This document shows, one piece after another, positions 7,350 to 16,062 of a stretch of DNA of 37,519 nucleotides. Each line of letters begins with the position of its first letter. Position 1 is the first letter of the stretch. Position numbers and translations under genes: made by a program. The stretch is from assembly GCF_003696235.1 (NCBI RefSeq), contig NZ_RFFJ01000040.1, forward strand, positions 1 through 37,519, given 5' to 3'. The notes below the pieces were generated by a model, which saw nothing but the letters and a program-made list of their open reading frames with translations, was not told the origin of the DNA and did no database searches. Origin of the DNA: Streptomyces triticirhizae (GTDB lineage: Bacteria > Actinomycetota > Actinomycetes > Streptomycetales > Streptomycetaceae).

Positions 7350-10300
7350 ATGCATCGTGACCCCGTCCTCATCGAACGACGCCTGCACCGCGTGCTCACC
7401 CAGCGTCTGCTTCCCGCCGTGCACGCGCACGGTGTCCCGCTCGACGTCGGGGTGTGGCCCGTCGGCGGCGAGCCGGTGCCCGTGGCCGAGGGCCTCAGGG
7501 CCGAGTACGAGCCGGTCTCCGTCGGCCACCGCTGGGGCCCCGCGTGGTCCACCTGCTGGTTCCGGATCAGCGGCACCGTCCCGAAGGAGTGGGCGGGCCG
7601 CCGCGTCGAGGCCGTGCTCGACCTCGGCTTCGACGCCACCAAGGCCGGCTTCGCCGCCGAGGGCCTCGCCTACCGCGCCGACGGCACCCCCGTGAAGGCG
7701 CTCAACCCGCGCAACGCCTGGCTGACCGTCGCCGAGGAGGCCGTCGGCGGCGAGGAGTTCACCTACTACGTGGAGGCCGCCGCCAACCCCGTGATCCTGG
7801 ACGACGGGCCCGGCGGCGTCCCGTTCCTGCCCACCCGCTCGGGCGACCGCGCGCCGTGGCTGACCGGCGAGGCGGCGGGCGCCGCCGGCGAGCCGATCTA
7901 CCGGCTGGCCAGGGCCGACCTGGCCGTCTTCGACCGCACCGTCTGGGAGTTGGCCCAGGACCTCGACGTGCTCGGCGGCGTGCTGGCCGAGCTGCCCGAG
8001 GAGGACACCCGCCGCTGGCAGCTGCTGCGCGCCGTCGAGGCCGCGCTGGACGCCGTCGACCTGCACGACATCGCGGGCACCGCGCCGGCCGCGCGCGAGC
8101 TGCTGGCGCCCGCGCTCGCCGTGCCGGCGGGCGAGCGGGCACACCGGATCTCGGCCGTGGGCCACGCGCACATCGACACCGCCTGGCTGTGGCCGCTGCG
8201 CGAGACGGTCCGCAAGGTCGCCCGCACGGTCTCCAACGTGACCGCGCTCATGGACGAGCACCCGGAGTTCCAGTTCGTCATGTCCCAGGCCCAGCAGCTG
8301 GCCTGGCTCAGGGAGCACCGGCCCGAGGTCTACGCCCGCGCCCAGGAGAAGGCCCGCACCGGGCAGTTCCTCCCCACGGGCAGCCTGTGGGTGGAGCCGG
8401 ACACCAACATCACCGGCGGCGAGTCCCTGGTGCGGCAGTTCGTCCACGGAAAGCGGTTCTACCTGGAGGAGTTCGGGGTCGAGACCGAGGAGATGTGGCT
8501 GCCCGACACCTTCGGGTACAACGCGGCCCTCCCCCAGCTGATGAAGCTGGCCGGGGTGCGCTGGTTCCTCACCCAGAAGATCTCCTGGAACACCACCAAC
8601 GACTTCCCGCACCACACCTTCTGGTGGGAGGGCATCGACGGCACCCGGATCTTCAGCCACTTCCCGCCCGTCGATACCTACAACGCCGACCTGTCCGGCG
8701 CCGAGATCGCCCACAGCGAGCGGAACTTCCGCGACAAGGGCCTGGCCAACCGCTCGCTGGTGCCGTTCGGCTACGGCGACGGCGGGGGCGGCCCCACCCG
8801 GGAGATGCTGGGCCGCGCCGCGCGCCTGGGCGACCTGGCCGGCTCGGCCAGGGTCGCGATCGAGGGGCCGGCCGAGTTCTTCGCCAAGGCGCACGAGGAG
8901 TACGGCGAGCAGGCGCCGGTCTGGGTCGGCGAGCTGTATCTGGAGCTGCACCGGGGCACGCTGACCAGCCAGTTGGGCACCAAGCAGGGGAACCGCCGCA
9001 GCGAGCACCTGCTGCGGGAGGTCGAGCTGTGGTGCGCCACGGCGACGCTGCGCACCGGCGCGGCCTACCCGTACGAGGCGCTGGACCGGATCTGGAAGAC
9101 GGTGCTCACCCACCAGTTCCACGACATCCTGCCGGGCTCCTCCATCGCCTGGGTCCACCAGGAGGCGGAGGAGACCTACGCCGAGGTCGTCGCCGAGCTG
9201 ACGGAGCTGCTCGACGCGGCCCAGCGGGCGTTGGCCGGCGGCGGCGAGGGCGGCGGAACGGTCGTCTTCAACGCGGCCCCGCACGCGCGCGGCGGCGTGC
9301 CCGCGCTGGGCGCGGCCCCGGCCCCGGACGTCGAGCCGGCGCCGGCCAGGGCGGCGGCGGAGCGGGCCCCGTTCACCCTGGACAACGGGCTGCTGCGGGT
9401 CACCGTGGACGAACGCGGCCTGATCACCTCGATCTGGGACATCGCGGCGGAGCGGGAGGCCGTGGCGCCCGGCTCGGCGGCCAACCTGCTCCAGCTGCAC
9501 CAGGACTTCCCCAACCAGTGGGACGCCTGGGACATCGACGCCTTCTACCGCAACGCCGTCACCGACCTCACCGAGGCGGACGAGGTCTCCGCCCTGCCGG
9601 ACGGCGGGGTGCGGGTGGTGCGCACCGTGGGCGCCTCCCGGATCGAGCAGACCCTGACGCTGCCGGCGGGCGTGCGGCGGCTGGACGTCGACACCCGGGT
9701 GGACTGGCGGGAGCGCGAGAAGCTGCTCAAGGTCGCCTTCCCGGTGGACGTCCGGGCCGAACTGTCGCGGGGCGAGATCCCGTTCGGCCACACCCCGCGC
9801 CCCACCCACGCCAACACCAGCTGGGAGGCGGCGAAGTTCGAGTTCTGCGCGCACCGCTGGCTCCAGGTGGAGGAGCCGGGCTTCGGCGTGGCGCTGGTCA
9901 ACGACTCCTCCTACGGCCACGAGGTCACCCGGGACGTGCGCGACGACGGCGGCTCGACCACCACGTTGCGGCTCACCCTGCTGCGCGCCGCCAGCTTCCC
10001 CGACCCGGAGGCCGACCTGGGCCAACACCGGCTGAGCTACGGGCTGGTGGTGAACGCCTCGCTGGGCGACGCGATCCGCGAGGGGTACCACTTCAACCTG
10101 CCGGAGCGCCGGGTGCCGGGCGACCGCGCGGTGGCGCCGCTGGTCACGGTGGACAACGAGGCGGTGGTGATCGAGGCGGTCAAGCTGGCCGACGACGGCT
10201 CGGGCGACCTGGTGGTGCGGCTCTACGAGTCGCTCGGCGGGCGGGCGACCGCCCGGCTGGGCTGCGACGTGCCGCTGGCCGGCGCCGTGGTGACCGACCT

Positions 10301-10403
10301 GTTGGAGCGGCCGTTGGCCGACGAACCGGCCCCGGATCTCGACCGGTTGCGGCTGCGCCCGTTCGAGATCCGCACCCTGCGGCTGACGCCGGCCGCCGGC
10401 TGA
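7350..10403 (+). CDS. Alpha-mannosidase, glycoside hydrolase family 38
   Basis: A 1017-residue cytosolic enzyme with no signal peptide; length is normal for bacterial GH38. It hydrolyses alpha-mannosidic bonds with retention, using a zinc ion. Visible signatures are the zinc-binding HAHIDTAWLWP (from H272), the GSLWVEPDTNITGGESLVRQ segment, and the nucleophile loop WLPDTFGYN with Asp386. Further on come QKISWN, the HFPPVDTYNA block and a QFHDILPGSSI helix. Then follow the beta-sandwich domains with ANLLQLHQDFPNQWDAWDID and GHEVTRD. The start at 7350 is chosen because MHRDPVLIERRLHRVL begins the conserved N-terminal domain. It directly follows the unusual ROK regulator, which is its probable repressor, and ends at a strong terminator. 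Likely substrates are imported mannose oligosaccharides. Confidence 0.95.
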   Translation: MHRDPVLIERRLHRVLTQRLLPAVHAHGVPLDVGVWPVGGEPVPVAEGLRAEYEPVSVGHRWGPAWSTCWFRISGTVPKEWAGRRVEAVLDLGFDATKAGFAAEGLAYRADGTPVKALNPRNAWLTVAEEAVGGEEFTYYVEAAANPVILDDGPGGVPFLPTRSGDRAPWLTGEAAGAAGEPIYRLARADLAVFDRTVWELAQDLDVLGGVLAELPEEDTRRWQLLRAVEAALDAVDLHDIAGTAPAARELLAPALAVPAGERAHRISAVGHAHIDTAWLWPLRETVRKVARTVSNVTALMDEHPEFQFVMSQAQQLAWLREHRPEVYARAQEKARTGQFLPTGSLWVEPDTNITGGESLVRQFVHGKRFYLEEFGVETEEMWLPDTFGYNAALPQLMKLAGVRWFLTQKISWNTTNDFPHHTFWWEGIDGTRIFSHFPPVDTYNADLSGAEIAHSERNFRDKGLANRSLVPFGYGDGGGGPTREMLGRAARLGDLAGSARVAIEGPAEFFAKAHEEYGEQAPVWVGELYLELHRGTLTSQLGTKQGNRRSEHLLREVELWCATATLRTGAAYPYEALDRIWKTVLTHQFHDILPGSSIAWVHQEAEETYAEVVAELTELLDAAQRALAGGGEGGGTVVFNAAPHARGGVPALGAAPAPDVEPAPARAAAERAPFTLDNGLLRVTVDERGLITSIWDIAAEREAVAPGSAANLLQLHQDFPNQWDAWDIDAFYRNAVTDLTEADEVSALPDGGVRVVRTVGASRIEQTLTLPAGVRRLDVDTRVDWREREKLLKVAFPVDVRAELSRGEIPFGHTPRPTHANTSWEAAKFEFCAHRWLQVEEPGFGVALVNDSSYGHEVTRDVRDDGGSTTTLRLTLLRAASFPDPEADLGQHRLSYGLVVNASLGDAIREGYHFNLPERRVPGDRAVAPLVTVDNEAVVIEAVKLADDGSGDLVVRLYESLGGRATARLGCDVPLAGAVVTDLLERPLADEPAPDLDRLRLRPFEIRTLRLTPAAG

Positions 10404-10487
10404 ACCCGGGTACGGGTCCTGCTGTCGCGGCCGGCCCCGTGAACGCCGTGACGGCCGCCGAGAGCACCGTGGCAGCCGCCGAGAACG

Positions 10488-10526
10488 CCCCCGCCCACCG
10501 CCCGGAAGAGGGTCGGTGGGCGGGGG
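10488..10526. terminator. Strong hairpin terminator
   Basis: A perfect 13-bp inverted repeat (10488-10500 and 10514-10526) with a 13-nt loop lies between the converging alpha-mannosidase and MarR genes. It should terminate transcription from both sides. Confidence 0.7.
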
Positions 10527-10568
10527 TTCGCGCAGGTGGGGCCGGGGCCGCGTTCCGGTCGGCCCGGG

Positions 10569-11063
10569 TCAGCCCCCGTGGCCGGGCTCGACGCAGGAGG
10601 TGGCGCCCGGGTCGCCGCCGTCGAGCCCGTCCGCCGGCGCGCCGACCAGCTCGCGCAGCGTCGCGCGCAGCGCCTCGGCGGCGGCCGGCTCGCAGCCGGC
10701 CAGCAGCCGCCGTTCGACGGCCGCCACCTCGGCCCGGGCGGCGGCGAGCACCCGGGTGCCCTCCTCGGTGACGGTCACGATCCTGGCCCGGCGGTCGGCG
10801 GGGTCCGGGCGCCGCGCGAGCAGCCCGGCGCGCTCCAACTCGTCGAGGATCTGGACGAGTTTGCTCTTGTCGACGGAGACGGCGCGGGCCAGCGCGAGCT
10901 GACTCCCGGCGGGGCTCTCGGCCACCGCCAGCAGCACCGTGTACCCCCAGTGACTCAACCCGTGGCGCGCCAGCGCCGGCACCTGCGCGCCGGCCAACGC
11001 CTGCTTCAACCGCGCGAACAGCCAGTGCAGGTCGTCGTGCGGCCGGGCCGGGGGAGCGCTCAT
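10569..11063 (-). CDS. MarR-family transcriptional regulator
   Basis: A 164-residue protein with the MarR winged helix: SHWGYTVLLAVAESP, the recognition region LARAVSVDKSKLVQILDELERAGLL, and the wing RRPDPADRRARIVTVTEEG. The dimerisation helices follow (VLAAARAEVAAVERRLLAG). ATG 11063 (MSAPPARPHDDLHW) is preferred; an upstream in-frame start would run into the shared promoter region. It is divergent from the SDR gene at 11210. A palindrome at 11089-11109 lies between them, so it probably represses the SDR and itself in response to a small, possibly phenolic or oxidising, ligand. The C-terminus contains a Cys (TSCVEPGHGG), which could in principle sense redox state, but that is speculation. 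Confidence 0.9.
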   Translation of the reverse strand: MSAPPARPHDDLHWLFARLKQALAGAQVPALARHGLSHWGYTVLLAVAESPAGSQLALARAVSVDKSKLVQILDELERAGLLARRPDPADRRARIVTVTEEGTRVLAAARAEVAAVERRLLAGCEPAAAEALRATLRELVGAPADGLDGGDPGATSCVEPGHGG

Positions 11064-11088
11064 GCCCAGGAGATTAGCAAAGCGGCAG

Positions 11089-11109
11089 ACCATTCCGAAC
11101 GGAGATGGT
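11089..11109. promoter_or_regulatory. Probable MarR operator
   Basis: ACCATTCCGAACGGAGATGG plus T forms nested inverted repeats: ACCAT...ATGGT outside and TCCG..CGGA inside, with one bulged base. It sits in the divergent MarR/SDR intergenic region 26 bp from the MarR start. MarR operators are typically 16-20 bp palindromes in this position. Confidence 0.45.
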
Positions 11110-11126
11110 TTGTTTTCACAACCGTA

Positions 11127-11154
11127 TTGAACTCAACTCGTTGTGGTCTACCCT
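11127..11154 (+). promoter_or_regulatory. Promoter of the SDR gene
   Basis: TTGAAC (11127-11132), 16-nt spacer, TACCCT (11149-11154), 55 nt before the GTG at 11210. Both boxes are close to the actinomycete vegetative consensus, and the region is AT-richer than its surroundings. Confidence 0.5.
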
Positions 11155-11209
11155 GATCCGCGTCTCCATGAGGCGTTCCCAACGAACGGCCGAGAAGGGC
11201 GGGTTCACC

Positions 11210-11995
11210 GTGCAGACCGAACTCAACGACCGCGTGGTGCTGGTCAGCGGCGCCTCCAGCGGCATCGGCGCGGCGACCGCGCGCGCCTTCGGCGCCGAGG
11301 GCGCGCGGGTGGCGCTCACCTACCGCTCGGGCCGGGAGCGGGCCGAACGCGTCGCCGCCGAGGTGGAGGCCGCCGGCGGGCGAGCGTTGGCGGTTCCGCT
11401 GGACCTGACCGACCTGGACACCGTGGCCCGCGCCCACGCCGCCGTCGTCGAACGCTGGGGCGGCGTGGACGTGTTGGTGGCCAACGCGGTGCGCTGGGGC
11501 GGGAACGCGCCCGACCCGACGGTGCGCTTCGAGGACGTGCCGCTGGCCGAGTGGCGTGCCATGGTCGACGCCAACCTGATCGGCGCCGCCGCCCAGGTCC
11601 GTGAGGTGCTGCCGACGATGCGCGCCCGGGGCTGGGGGCGGATCGTCCTGGTGTCGTCGGGCGTGGCCGAGGAGGGTCTGCCGGGGCCGGGGCCCTATGG
11701 CACGGCGAAGGCCGGACTGCACGGCATGGCCAGGGCGTTGGCCTGGGAGGCGGGCCGGGACGGCATCCTGGTCAACGTCGTCGCGCCGGGGTTCACCCTG
11801 ACCGACAGCCGGCCGCCGTTCCCGCGAACCCTGATCGACGGGCTGGCCGCCGGCACCCCGACCCGGCGGCTGTCGGACGCCTCCGACGTGGCCTCGCTGA
11901 TCCTCTTTCTCGGCTCGGCCGCCAACGCGCATCTGACCGGGGAGTTGCTGCGCGAGGGCTCCTCGGCCGCCCGCGCGCACCATGTGGGGCCCTGA
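11210..11995 (+). CDS. Short-chain dehydrogenase/reductase (classical SDR)
   Basis: A 261-residue NAD(P)-dependent oxidoreductase with all core SDR parts: cofactor loop VSGASSGIGAATARAFG (Thr/Ser-Gly-x3-Gly-x-Gly), Asp in LDLTDLD, the structural NAG replaced by NAV, the catalytic Ser in VLVSSGVAEEG, and the Tyr-x3-Lys of GPYGTAKAG. The C-terminal VNVVAPGFTLTDS matches the usual PG loop. Arg in TYRSGR after the second strand suggests NADPH use. The GTG at 11210 is chosen for its upstream gagaaggg site. The MarR neighbour suggests a detoxification or quinone-type reduction role, but the substrate cannot be read from sequence. Confidence 0.9.
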   Translation: MQTELNDRVVLVSGASSGIGAATARAFGAEGARVALTYRSGRERAERVAAEVEAAGGRALAVPLDLTDLDTVARAHAAVVERWGGVDVLVANAVRWGGNAPDPTVRFEDVPLAEWRAMVDANLIGAAAQVREVLPTMRARGWGRIVLVSSGVAEEGLPGPGPYGTAKAGLHGMARALAWEAGRDGILVNVVAPGFTLTDSRPPFPRTLIDGLAAGTPTRRLSDASDVASLILFLGSAANAHLTGELLREGSSAARAHHVGP

Positions 11996-12070
11996 CCGCC
12001 GGGGCGCTACCGTGTCCTGGCCCGCCCGACGGGCGGCGGACGACCGGCAGCGACCGAGGGGAGCGACGGG

Positions 12071-13060
12071 GTGACGGCGACGGCGGGTCCGGTGGCGGAC
12101 GGCGCGGGGCCGGACGGTTCGGTGGCGGACGGCGCTGGCGCGAACGGCGCTGGCGCGCCCCGGATTCCCGAGGAGCCGCGGCGCCGGTGGCGGCTGGCCT
12201 CGCCCGAGCACCTGGGCGAGCCCCACTCCCCCACCTGGCGCGTCACCAGGGACGGCGCGCCGTTGGTGGTCAAGTGCCTCAGCACGGCGCACTCCCCCGA
12301 CTGGCAGTACCCATGGGAGGTGGGCCTGGCGCTGCGGCGCCTGGGCTGGCCGACGCCGGAGCCGGTCGAGGAGCCCTGGGTGGACGGCGACGGCGCCTGG
12401 GCACTCTTCGCCTTCCTGCCGGGGCGGCCGGCCGAACGCCCGGAGCCGCCGGCGGAACAGCGGGCGCGCGGACGGCTGTTGGCCGAGTTCCACGCGGCCG
12501 GCGCGGAGACCGGGATCGCCCGGCGCCGCATCGGCTACCCGCCACTGGAGCGGATCGTGGCCGACCCCGAACTGGCGCGCCGGGTCGCGGCCCACGAGCG
12601 GCGCCGGCCGGACGAGGGCGCGCTGTTGCGCCGCCACCTCGACGCCGCCCGCGCGCACCTCGCGGAACTGGCGGACGTGGCGGTGCCGGTCGGCGTGGTG
12701 CACGGGGACTTCGCTCCCTGGAACCTGCTGCGCGAGGCCGGGCGCCTCACCGGGCTGCTCGACCTGGCGGGCGCCCACCGCAACCCGCTGGTCACCGACT
12801 TCGCCCTGGCCTGGCGCGGCCACCACGACGAGGTGCTGCGCGGGTACGAGGAGGTCCGCCCGCTCTCCGAGGCGGAGTGGCGGCTGCTGCTCCCGAGTTA
12901 CTGGGCCTGGCTCTTCCTCGGGGTGCGTGACGCGCTGGCCGCCCACCAGGCGGCGGGCGGCGACGGCCCCTCGCCGCTCGCCTGGCAGCTGGGGCACCTG
13001 CGCCGGGTCTCGCCGCTGGCCGCCGAACGGTCCGGCCTCCGCTACCCGACCGCCGGCTGA
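12071..13060 (+). CDS. APH-family phosphotransferase
   Basis: A 329-residue member of the aminoglycoside/choline kinase fold. The first 30 residues are a low-complexity Gly/Ala/Asp repeat (VADGAGPDGSVADGAGANGA), which looks disordered. The nucleotide-binding Lys is in PLVVKCL, the catalytic loop is VVHGDFAPWNLL with its Asp and Asn, and the metal-binding Asp lies in GLLDLAGAHRNPLVTDFAL. GTG 12071 follows gaggggagcgacgg. These kinases phosphorylate antibiotics, sugars, homoserine or choline; nothing in the neighbourhood specifies the substrate. It is convergent with the second ROK gene. Confidence 0.85.
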   Translation: MTATAGPVADGAGPDGSVADGAGANGAGAPRIPEEPRRRWRLASPEHLGEPHSPTWRVTRDGAPLVVKCLSTAHSPDWQYPWEVGLALRRLGWPTPEPVEEPWVDGDGAWALFAFLPGRPAERPEPPAEQRARGRLLAEFHAAGAETGIARRRIGYPPLERIVADPELARRVAAHERRRPDEGALLRRHLDAARAHLAELADVAVPVGVVHGDFAPWNLLREAGRLTGLLDLAGAHRNPLVTDFALAWRGHHDEVLRGYEEVRPLSEAEWRLLLPSYWAWLFLGVRDALAAHQAAGGDGPSPLAWQLGHLRRVSPLAAERSGLRYPTAG

Positions 13061-13168
13061 GCCGGGCCGAGCCGGACCGAGCCGAGCCAGGCCGGGGACC
13101 CCGGCCGCATGTGCCGGTTCGGCCAAGCGGGTTCAGTGGCCCGAGCGGGTTCAGTGGCCCGAGCGGGT
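13061..13168. repeat. Convergent intergenic region with hairpin and 18-bp tandem repeat
   Basis: A GGCCGGGG/CCCCGGCC inverted repeat (13090-13106) lies downstream of the APH gene and may terminate it. It is followed by an 18-bp unit gcgggttcagtggcccga repeated head to tail at 13127-13144 and 13145-13162. A partial third copy (13163-13172) runs into the ROK stop codon. The first part (13060-13090) also has irregular ccgagc repeats. Confidence 0.6.
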
Positions 13169-14380
13169 TCAGCGCAGCAGCAGCGAGCGCGGCTGGGCGG
13201 AGAGGGTCTGGTCCAGCACCAGGCAGGCCGCGCCGACCGCGCCGACGTCCTCGCCGACTCCGGTGCTGGTGACGGCCGTCGGGTGGATCTTCTTCACGAA
13301 GGGGGACCGCGCCACCATGTCGGGGATGATCCGCAGGAAACGTTCCTGGAGGTGCGGCCAGATCGGGCCGCCGAAGACGATCATCTCGGCGTCCACCAGG
13401 GTGGCCGCCGCGCACACACCCCGGCCGACCCGCACCGCCCAACGGTCGATGATGTCCCCGGCCTTGGCGCTGTCGTCGCCACCGCCGGGCGCCTCGGCGA
13501 TCCGGCTCAGCTCCACCAGCCCGCGCTCGGCGTCCCTGGGCCCCGCCGGGGTGAACTCGTGGCCCAGCACGCCCAGTTGCATGGCCTCGTCCACCATCGC
13601 CCGGGTGGTGCAGGCGGCGCCGAGGCCGCCGACCTCGCCGGCGTTGCCGGAGACCCCGCGCAGCACGGTGTCCTCGACGACGAGGCCCATCCCGGAGCCG
13701 GTGCCCAGATAGAAAAAGAGAAAGTTGCCGGTGTCGGTCGCCGCACCCGCCCAGCGCTCCGCTATCGCGGCGGCGATGACGTCCTTGTCCAGCAGCACGG
13801 GCAGCCCGGTCTCCGCCGCCAGGTAGTCGCGCAGCGGCACCCGGCGCCAACCCTCCAACTCCGGCGGGTCGACGACCAGTCCGGCCGCCATGTCGACCGG
13901 CCCTGGAGCGGCGATGCCCAGGCCCAGGATGCGGTCCCTGGGAACGCCCGACTCGGTGACCAGCCGCCGGACGGAGGCGCTGATCCCGGCCAGGGTCTCG
14001 TCCGGGTCGGCCACCCGGGGCGTGGGGGTGCGCAGATGGGTCACCACCCGACCCAACAGGTCGAGCACCACATAGGTGATCACCGCCGGGTCGAGATGCA
14101 CCCCGAGCGCGTAGCGCGCCTCGGGACTGACCTGGAGCAACGTCCGGGGCTTGCCGCTTCCTGTGCTCTTCTTGCCGGTCTCCCTGGCGAGCCCGTGGTC
14201 GAGCAGCCGGCGGCAGATGTTGGAGACGGTCTGCGCGGACAGCCCGGTGGCCTCGGCCAGTTCGACCCGGCTGAGACCCTCGGGGACCCGGCGGATCGCG
14301 TCCAGCACCACGGACTCGTTGAAGTCGCCCATCTTCGGCAGGTTGGTGCCGCGCCGGATCGTCAACTGCTGACTGCCCAT
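13169..14380 (-). CDS. ROK-family transcriptional repressor
   Basis: A 403-residue protein from ATG 14380, preceded by GGAGG at 9 nt. Residues about 18-75 form the winged HTH (SRVELAEATGLSAQTVSNI, with the wing ETGKKSTGSGKPRTLL). The ROK domain follows: ALGVHLDPAVIT, GLGIAAPGPVDMAAGLV, LDKDVIAAAIAERWAG with the catalytic-type Asp, and FYLGTGSGMGLV. As in the other ROK protein here, the usual CxCG..GC zinc cluster is absent; it reads GGLGAACTTRAMVDEA. It is most likely a sugar-responsive repressor rather than a glucokinase. It lies beside the ManD-type dehydratase and the ABC importer, both probable targets. Confidence 0.92.
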   Translation of the reverse strand: MGSQQLTIRRGTNLPKMGDFNESVVLDAIRRVPEGLSRVELAEATGLSAQTVSNICRRLLDHGLARETGKKSTGSGKPRTLLQVSPEARYALGVHLDPAVITYVVLDLLGRVVTHLRTPTPRVADPDETLAGISASVRRLVTESGVPRDRILGLGIAAPGPVDMAAGLVVDPPELEGWRRVPLRDYLAAETGLPVLLDKDVIAAAIAERWAGAATDTGNFLFFYLGTGSGMGLVVEDTVLRGVSGNAGEVGGLGAACTTRAMVDEAMQLGVLGHEFTPAGPRDAERGLVELSRIAEAPGGGDDSAKAGDIIDRWAVRVGRGVCAAATLVDAEMIVFGGPIWPHLQERFLRIIPDMVARSPFVKKIHPTAVTSTGVGEDVGAVGAACLVLDQTLSAQPRSLLLR

Positions 14381-14716
14381 GGCCAAGGTCCTCCAAGGCG
14401 GAACGTGGGGAGCGCGTCGGATGCCCCTGGTCGCCGGGGTTGACGCCCCGGTTCGGCTCTCCCGTCCCGCCCCGCCCCCGCGCCGTCGCCCCCAGCCGTG
14501 CGCGGGGTCAGGGACGGCCAGGCCGTCATGACCGTGTTGCCTACCAACCTACTCCGGGCCGCCGGAGGACTCGTTGCCCGGCCACCCGGGGGCATTCTAA
14601 ATCAAGACGATGGACGATGGTGAGGGCTCCCCGCGCCGGAACTCCGCCCGCCCGTCCGCCGGTCAGCGCGCCGCGACACGGCACGGTGGCCGCGCCCCCG
14701 TTCCCGCGCGGCGGCC
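14381..14716. other. Intergenic region upstream of the ROK repressor
   Basis: This 336-bp stretch separates the ROK start from the ManD stop on the same strand. An AT-rich island near 14590-14606 contains TAGAAT on the minus strand (14594-14599), a good -10 box, but the -35 region is poor. If used, it gives a leader of about 200 nt. No gene or clear hairpin was found. Confidence 0.35.
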
Positions 14717-16012
14717 TCAGGGGCGCGCCACGCTGCCGTCCACCGCGCGCAGCAGCGCCCAGCGGTCGTGCCGGAGCGGCTCGGTCACCGGATACCGGGC
14801 GGCCGCCCGCTCGTCGAAGTCGACGCCGAGCCCCGGTCGTTCCGAGGGGCGCAGGCCCCCGCGCTCCGGCACCCGGGCGCCGGGGAAGACCTCCAGGGTC
14901 GCGTCGGTGAACCGCGCCGCCTCCTGGACGCCGAACGCCGGCGACGAGATGTCCAGCGCCACGTTGGCCGCCATCCCCACCGGGCTGACGTCGCCCGGGC
15001 CGTGGGGCGCGATGCGGACCCCGAACAGCTCGCAGACGGCGACCAGTTTTCGGGTCGGCGTCAGGCCGCCCAGGGTCGGGACCCTGATCCGGGCGAAGTC
15101 GATCGCCCGCTCCCGCAGCAGCGGCAGGTACTGCGCGGTGTCGTGGTACAGCTCGCCGACGGCCAACGGAACGGTGCCGGCGGCGCGCAGCCGGGGGAAG
15201 TGCGCGGCGTCCTCGGGGGCGAGCACGTCCTCCAGGAAGAACAGGCGGGCCGGCTCCACCTCGCGGACCAGGGTCAACGCCTCGGCCGGGGTGAGGCGTT
15301 CGTGCACGTCGTGGAGGAGTTCCACGTCGGGTCCCACCCGTTCGCGCACCGCGTTGAGCGCGGCGGGCACATGGCGCAGATAGGACAGGGAGTCCCAGGT
15401 GCCGGTGCGCGGCTGGCGCCGCTCGGCCTCGACCGGGTCGGCGGGTCCTGCCCCGTAGGTGTCGGAGCCGGGCACGGCTGTCTGCACCCGGACGTGGCGG
15501 TAGCCACGCGTGACGGCGGCGGCGACCCGCTCGGCGACCTCGTCGGGGTCGCGGCCGTCCACATGGGTGTAGGCGGCGGCGAACTCCCTGGTCCGGCCGC
15601 CGAGCAGCGCGTGCAGCGGGAGCCCGGCGACCTTGCCCTTGATGTCCCACAGGGCCACGTCCACGGCGGCCAGCGCGTTCTGCGCGATGGAACCGCCGCG
15701 CCAGTAGGCGCTGTTGAGGAGCAGCCGGTGGATGTCCTCGATGTCGGCGGTGTCCCGGCCGATCAGCAGCGGGCCGAGGTAGTCGTCGAGCACGGAGCGG
15801 ATCGCGAGCGGGCGCTGGGGGTCGCTGGCGCAGCCGAGGCCGTGGAGTCCGGGTTGGTCGGTCTCGACGCGGACGATCACATAGGGGCAGCCCTGGGGGG
15901 CGCAGAGGAAGGTGCGGACGGCGGTGATCCGGGGGGAGTCGGGGGCCCCGGACCAGGGCGCGGGGGCGAGGAGTTCGGGGGCGGGGGCCTGGGGGTGCTC
16001 GGGTGATGCCAT
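14717..16012 (-). CDS. ManD/RspA-type sugar-acid dehydratase (enolase superfamily)
   Basis: A 431-residue protein from ATG 16012 with an ideal ribosome site (ggaga, 5 nt). Members of the D-mannonate dehydratase subgroup remove water from a sugar acid to give a 2-keto-3-deoxy acid, using Mg2+. The ligands are clear and correctly spaced: Asp235 in LLHDVHERLTPAEA (with His237), Glu261 in FFLEDVLAPE and Glu287 in AVGELYHD, each 26 residues apart. His337 lies in APHGPGDVSPVGMAA. The subgroup also has RIRVPTLGGLTPTRKL. Some ManD-like proteins have low activity on mannonate or act on gluconate, so the substrate is uncertain. Its product would feed the KdgK/Eda pair at 24.5-26.1 kb. It is divergent from the ABC importer. 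Confidence 0.85.
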   Translation of the reverse strand: MASPEHPQAPAPELLAPAPWSGAPDSPRITAVRTFLCAPQGCPYVIVRVETDQPGLHGLGCASDPQRPLAIRSVLDDYLGPLLIGRDTADIEDIHRLLLNSAYWRGGSIAQNALAAVDVALWDIKGKVAGLPLHALLGGRTREFAAAYTHVDGRDPDEVAERVAAAVTRGYRHVRVQTAVPGSDTYGAGPADPVEAERRQPRTGTWDSLSYLRHVPAALNAVRERVGPDVELLHDVHERLTPAEALTLVREVEPARLFFLEDVLAPEDAAHFPRLRAAGTVPLAVGELYHDTAQYLPLLRERAIDFARIRVPTLGGLTPTRKLVAVCELFGVRIAPHGPGDVSPVGMAANVALDISSPAFGVQEAARFTDATLEVFPGARVPERGGLRPSERPGLGVDFDERAAARYPVTEPLRHDRWALLRAVDGSVARP

Positions 16013-16062
16013 GGGGATCTCCGGAAGTCGGCCGCCGAGCTTGTTTCGGCGTGTGACGAGCG

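Noticed and set aside
7236..10091. 951-codon minus-strand frame opposite the alpha-mannosidase
   Set aside because: The plus-strand protein carries all GH38 signatures; the antisense frame has only biased composition.
12071..13060. Antibiotic-resistance kinase
   Set aside because: The APH fold alone does not show this; the catalytic motifs are shared by many sugar and amino-acid kinases, and no antibiotic genes are nearby.
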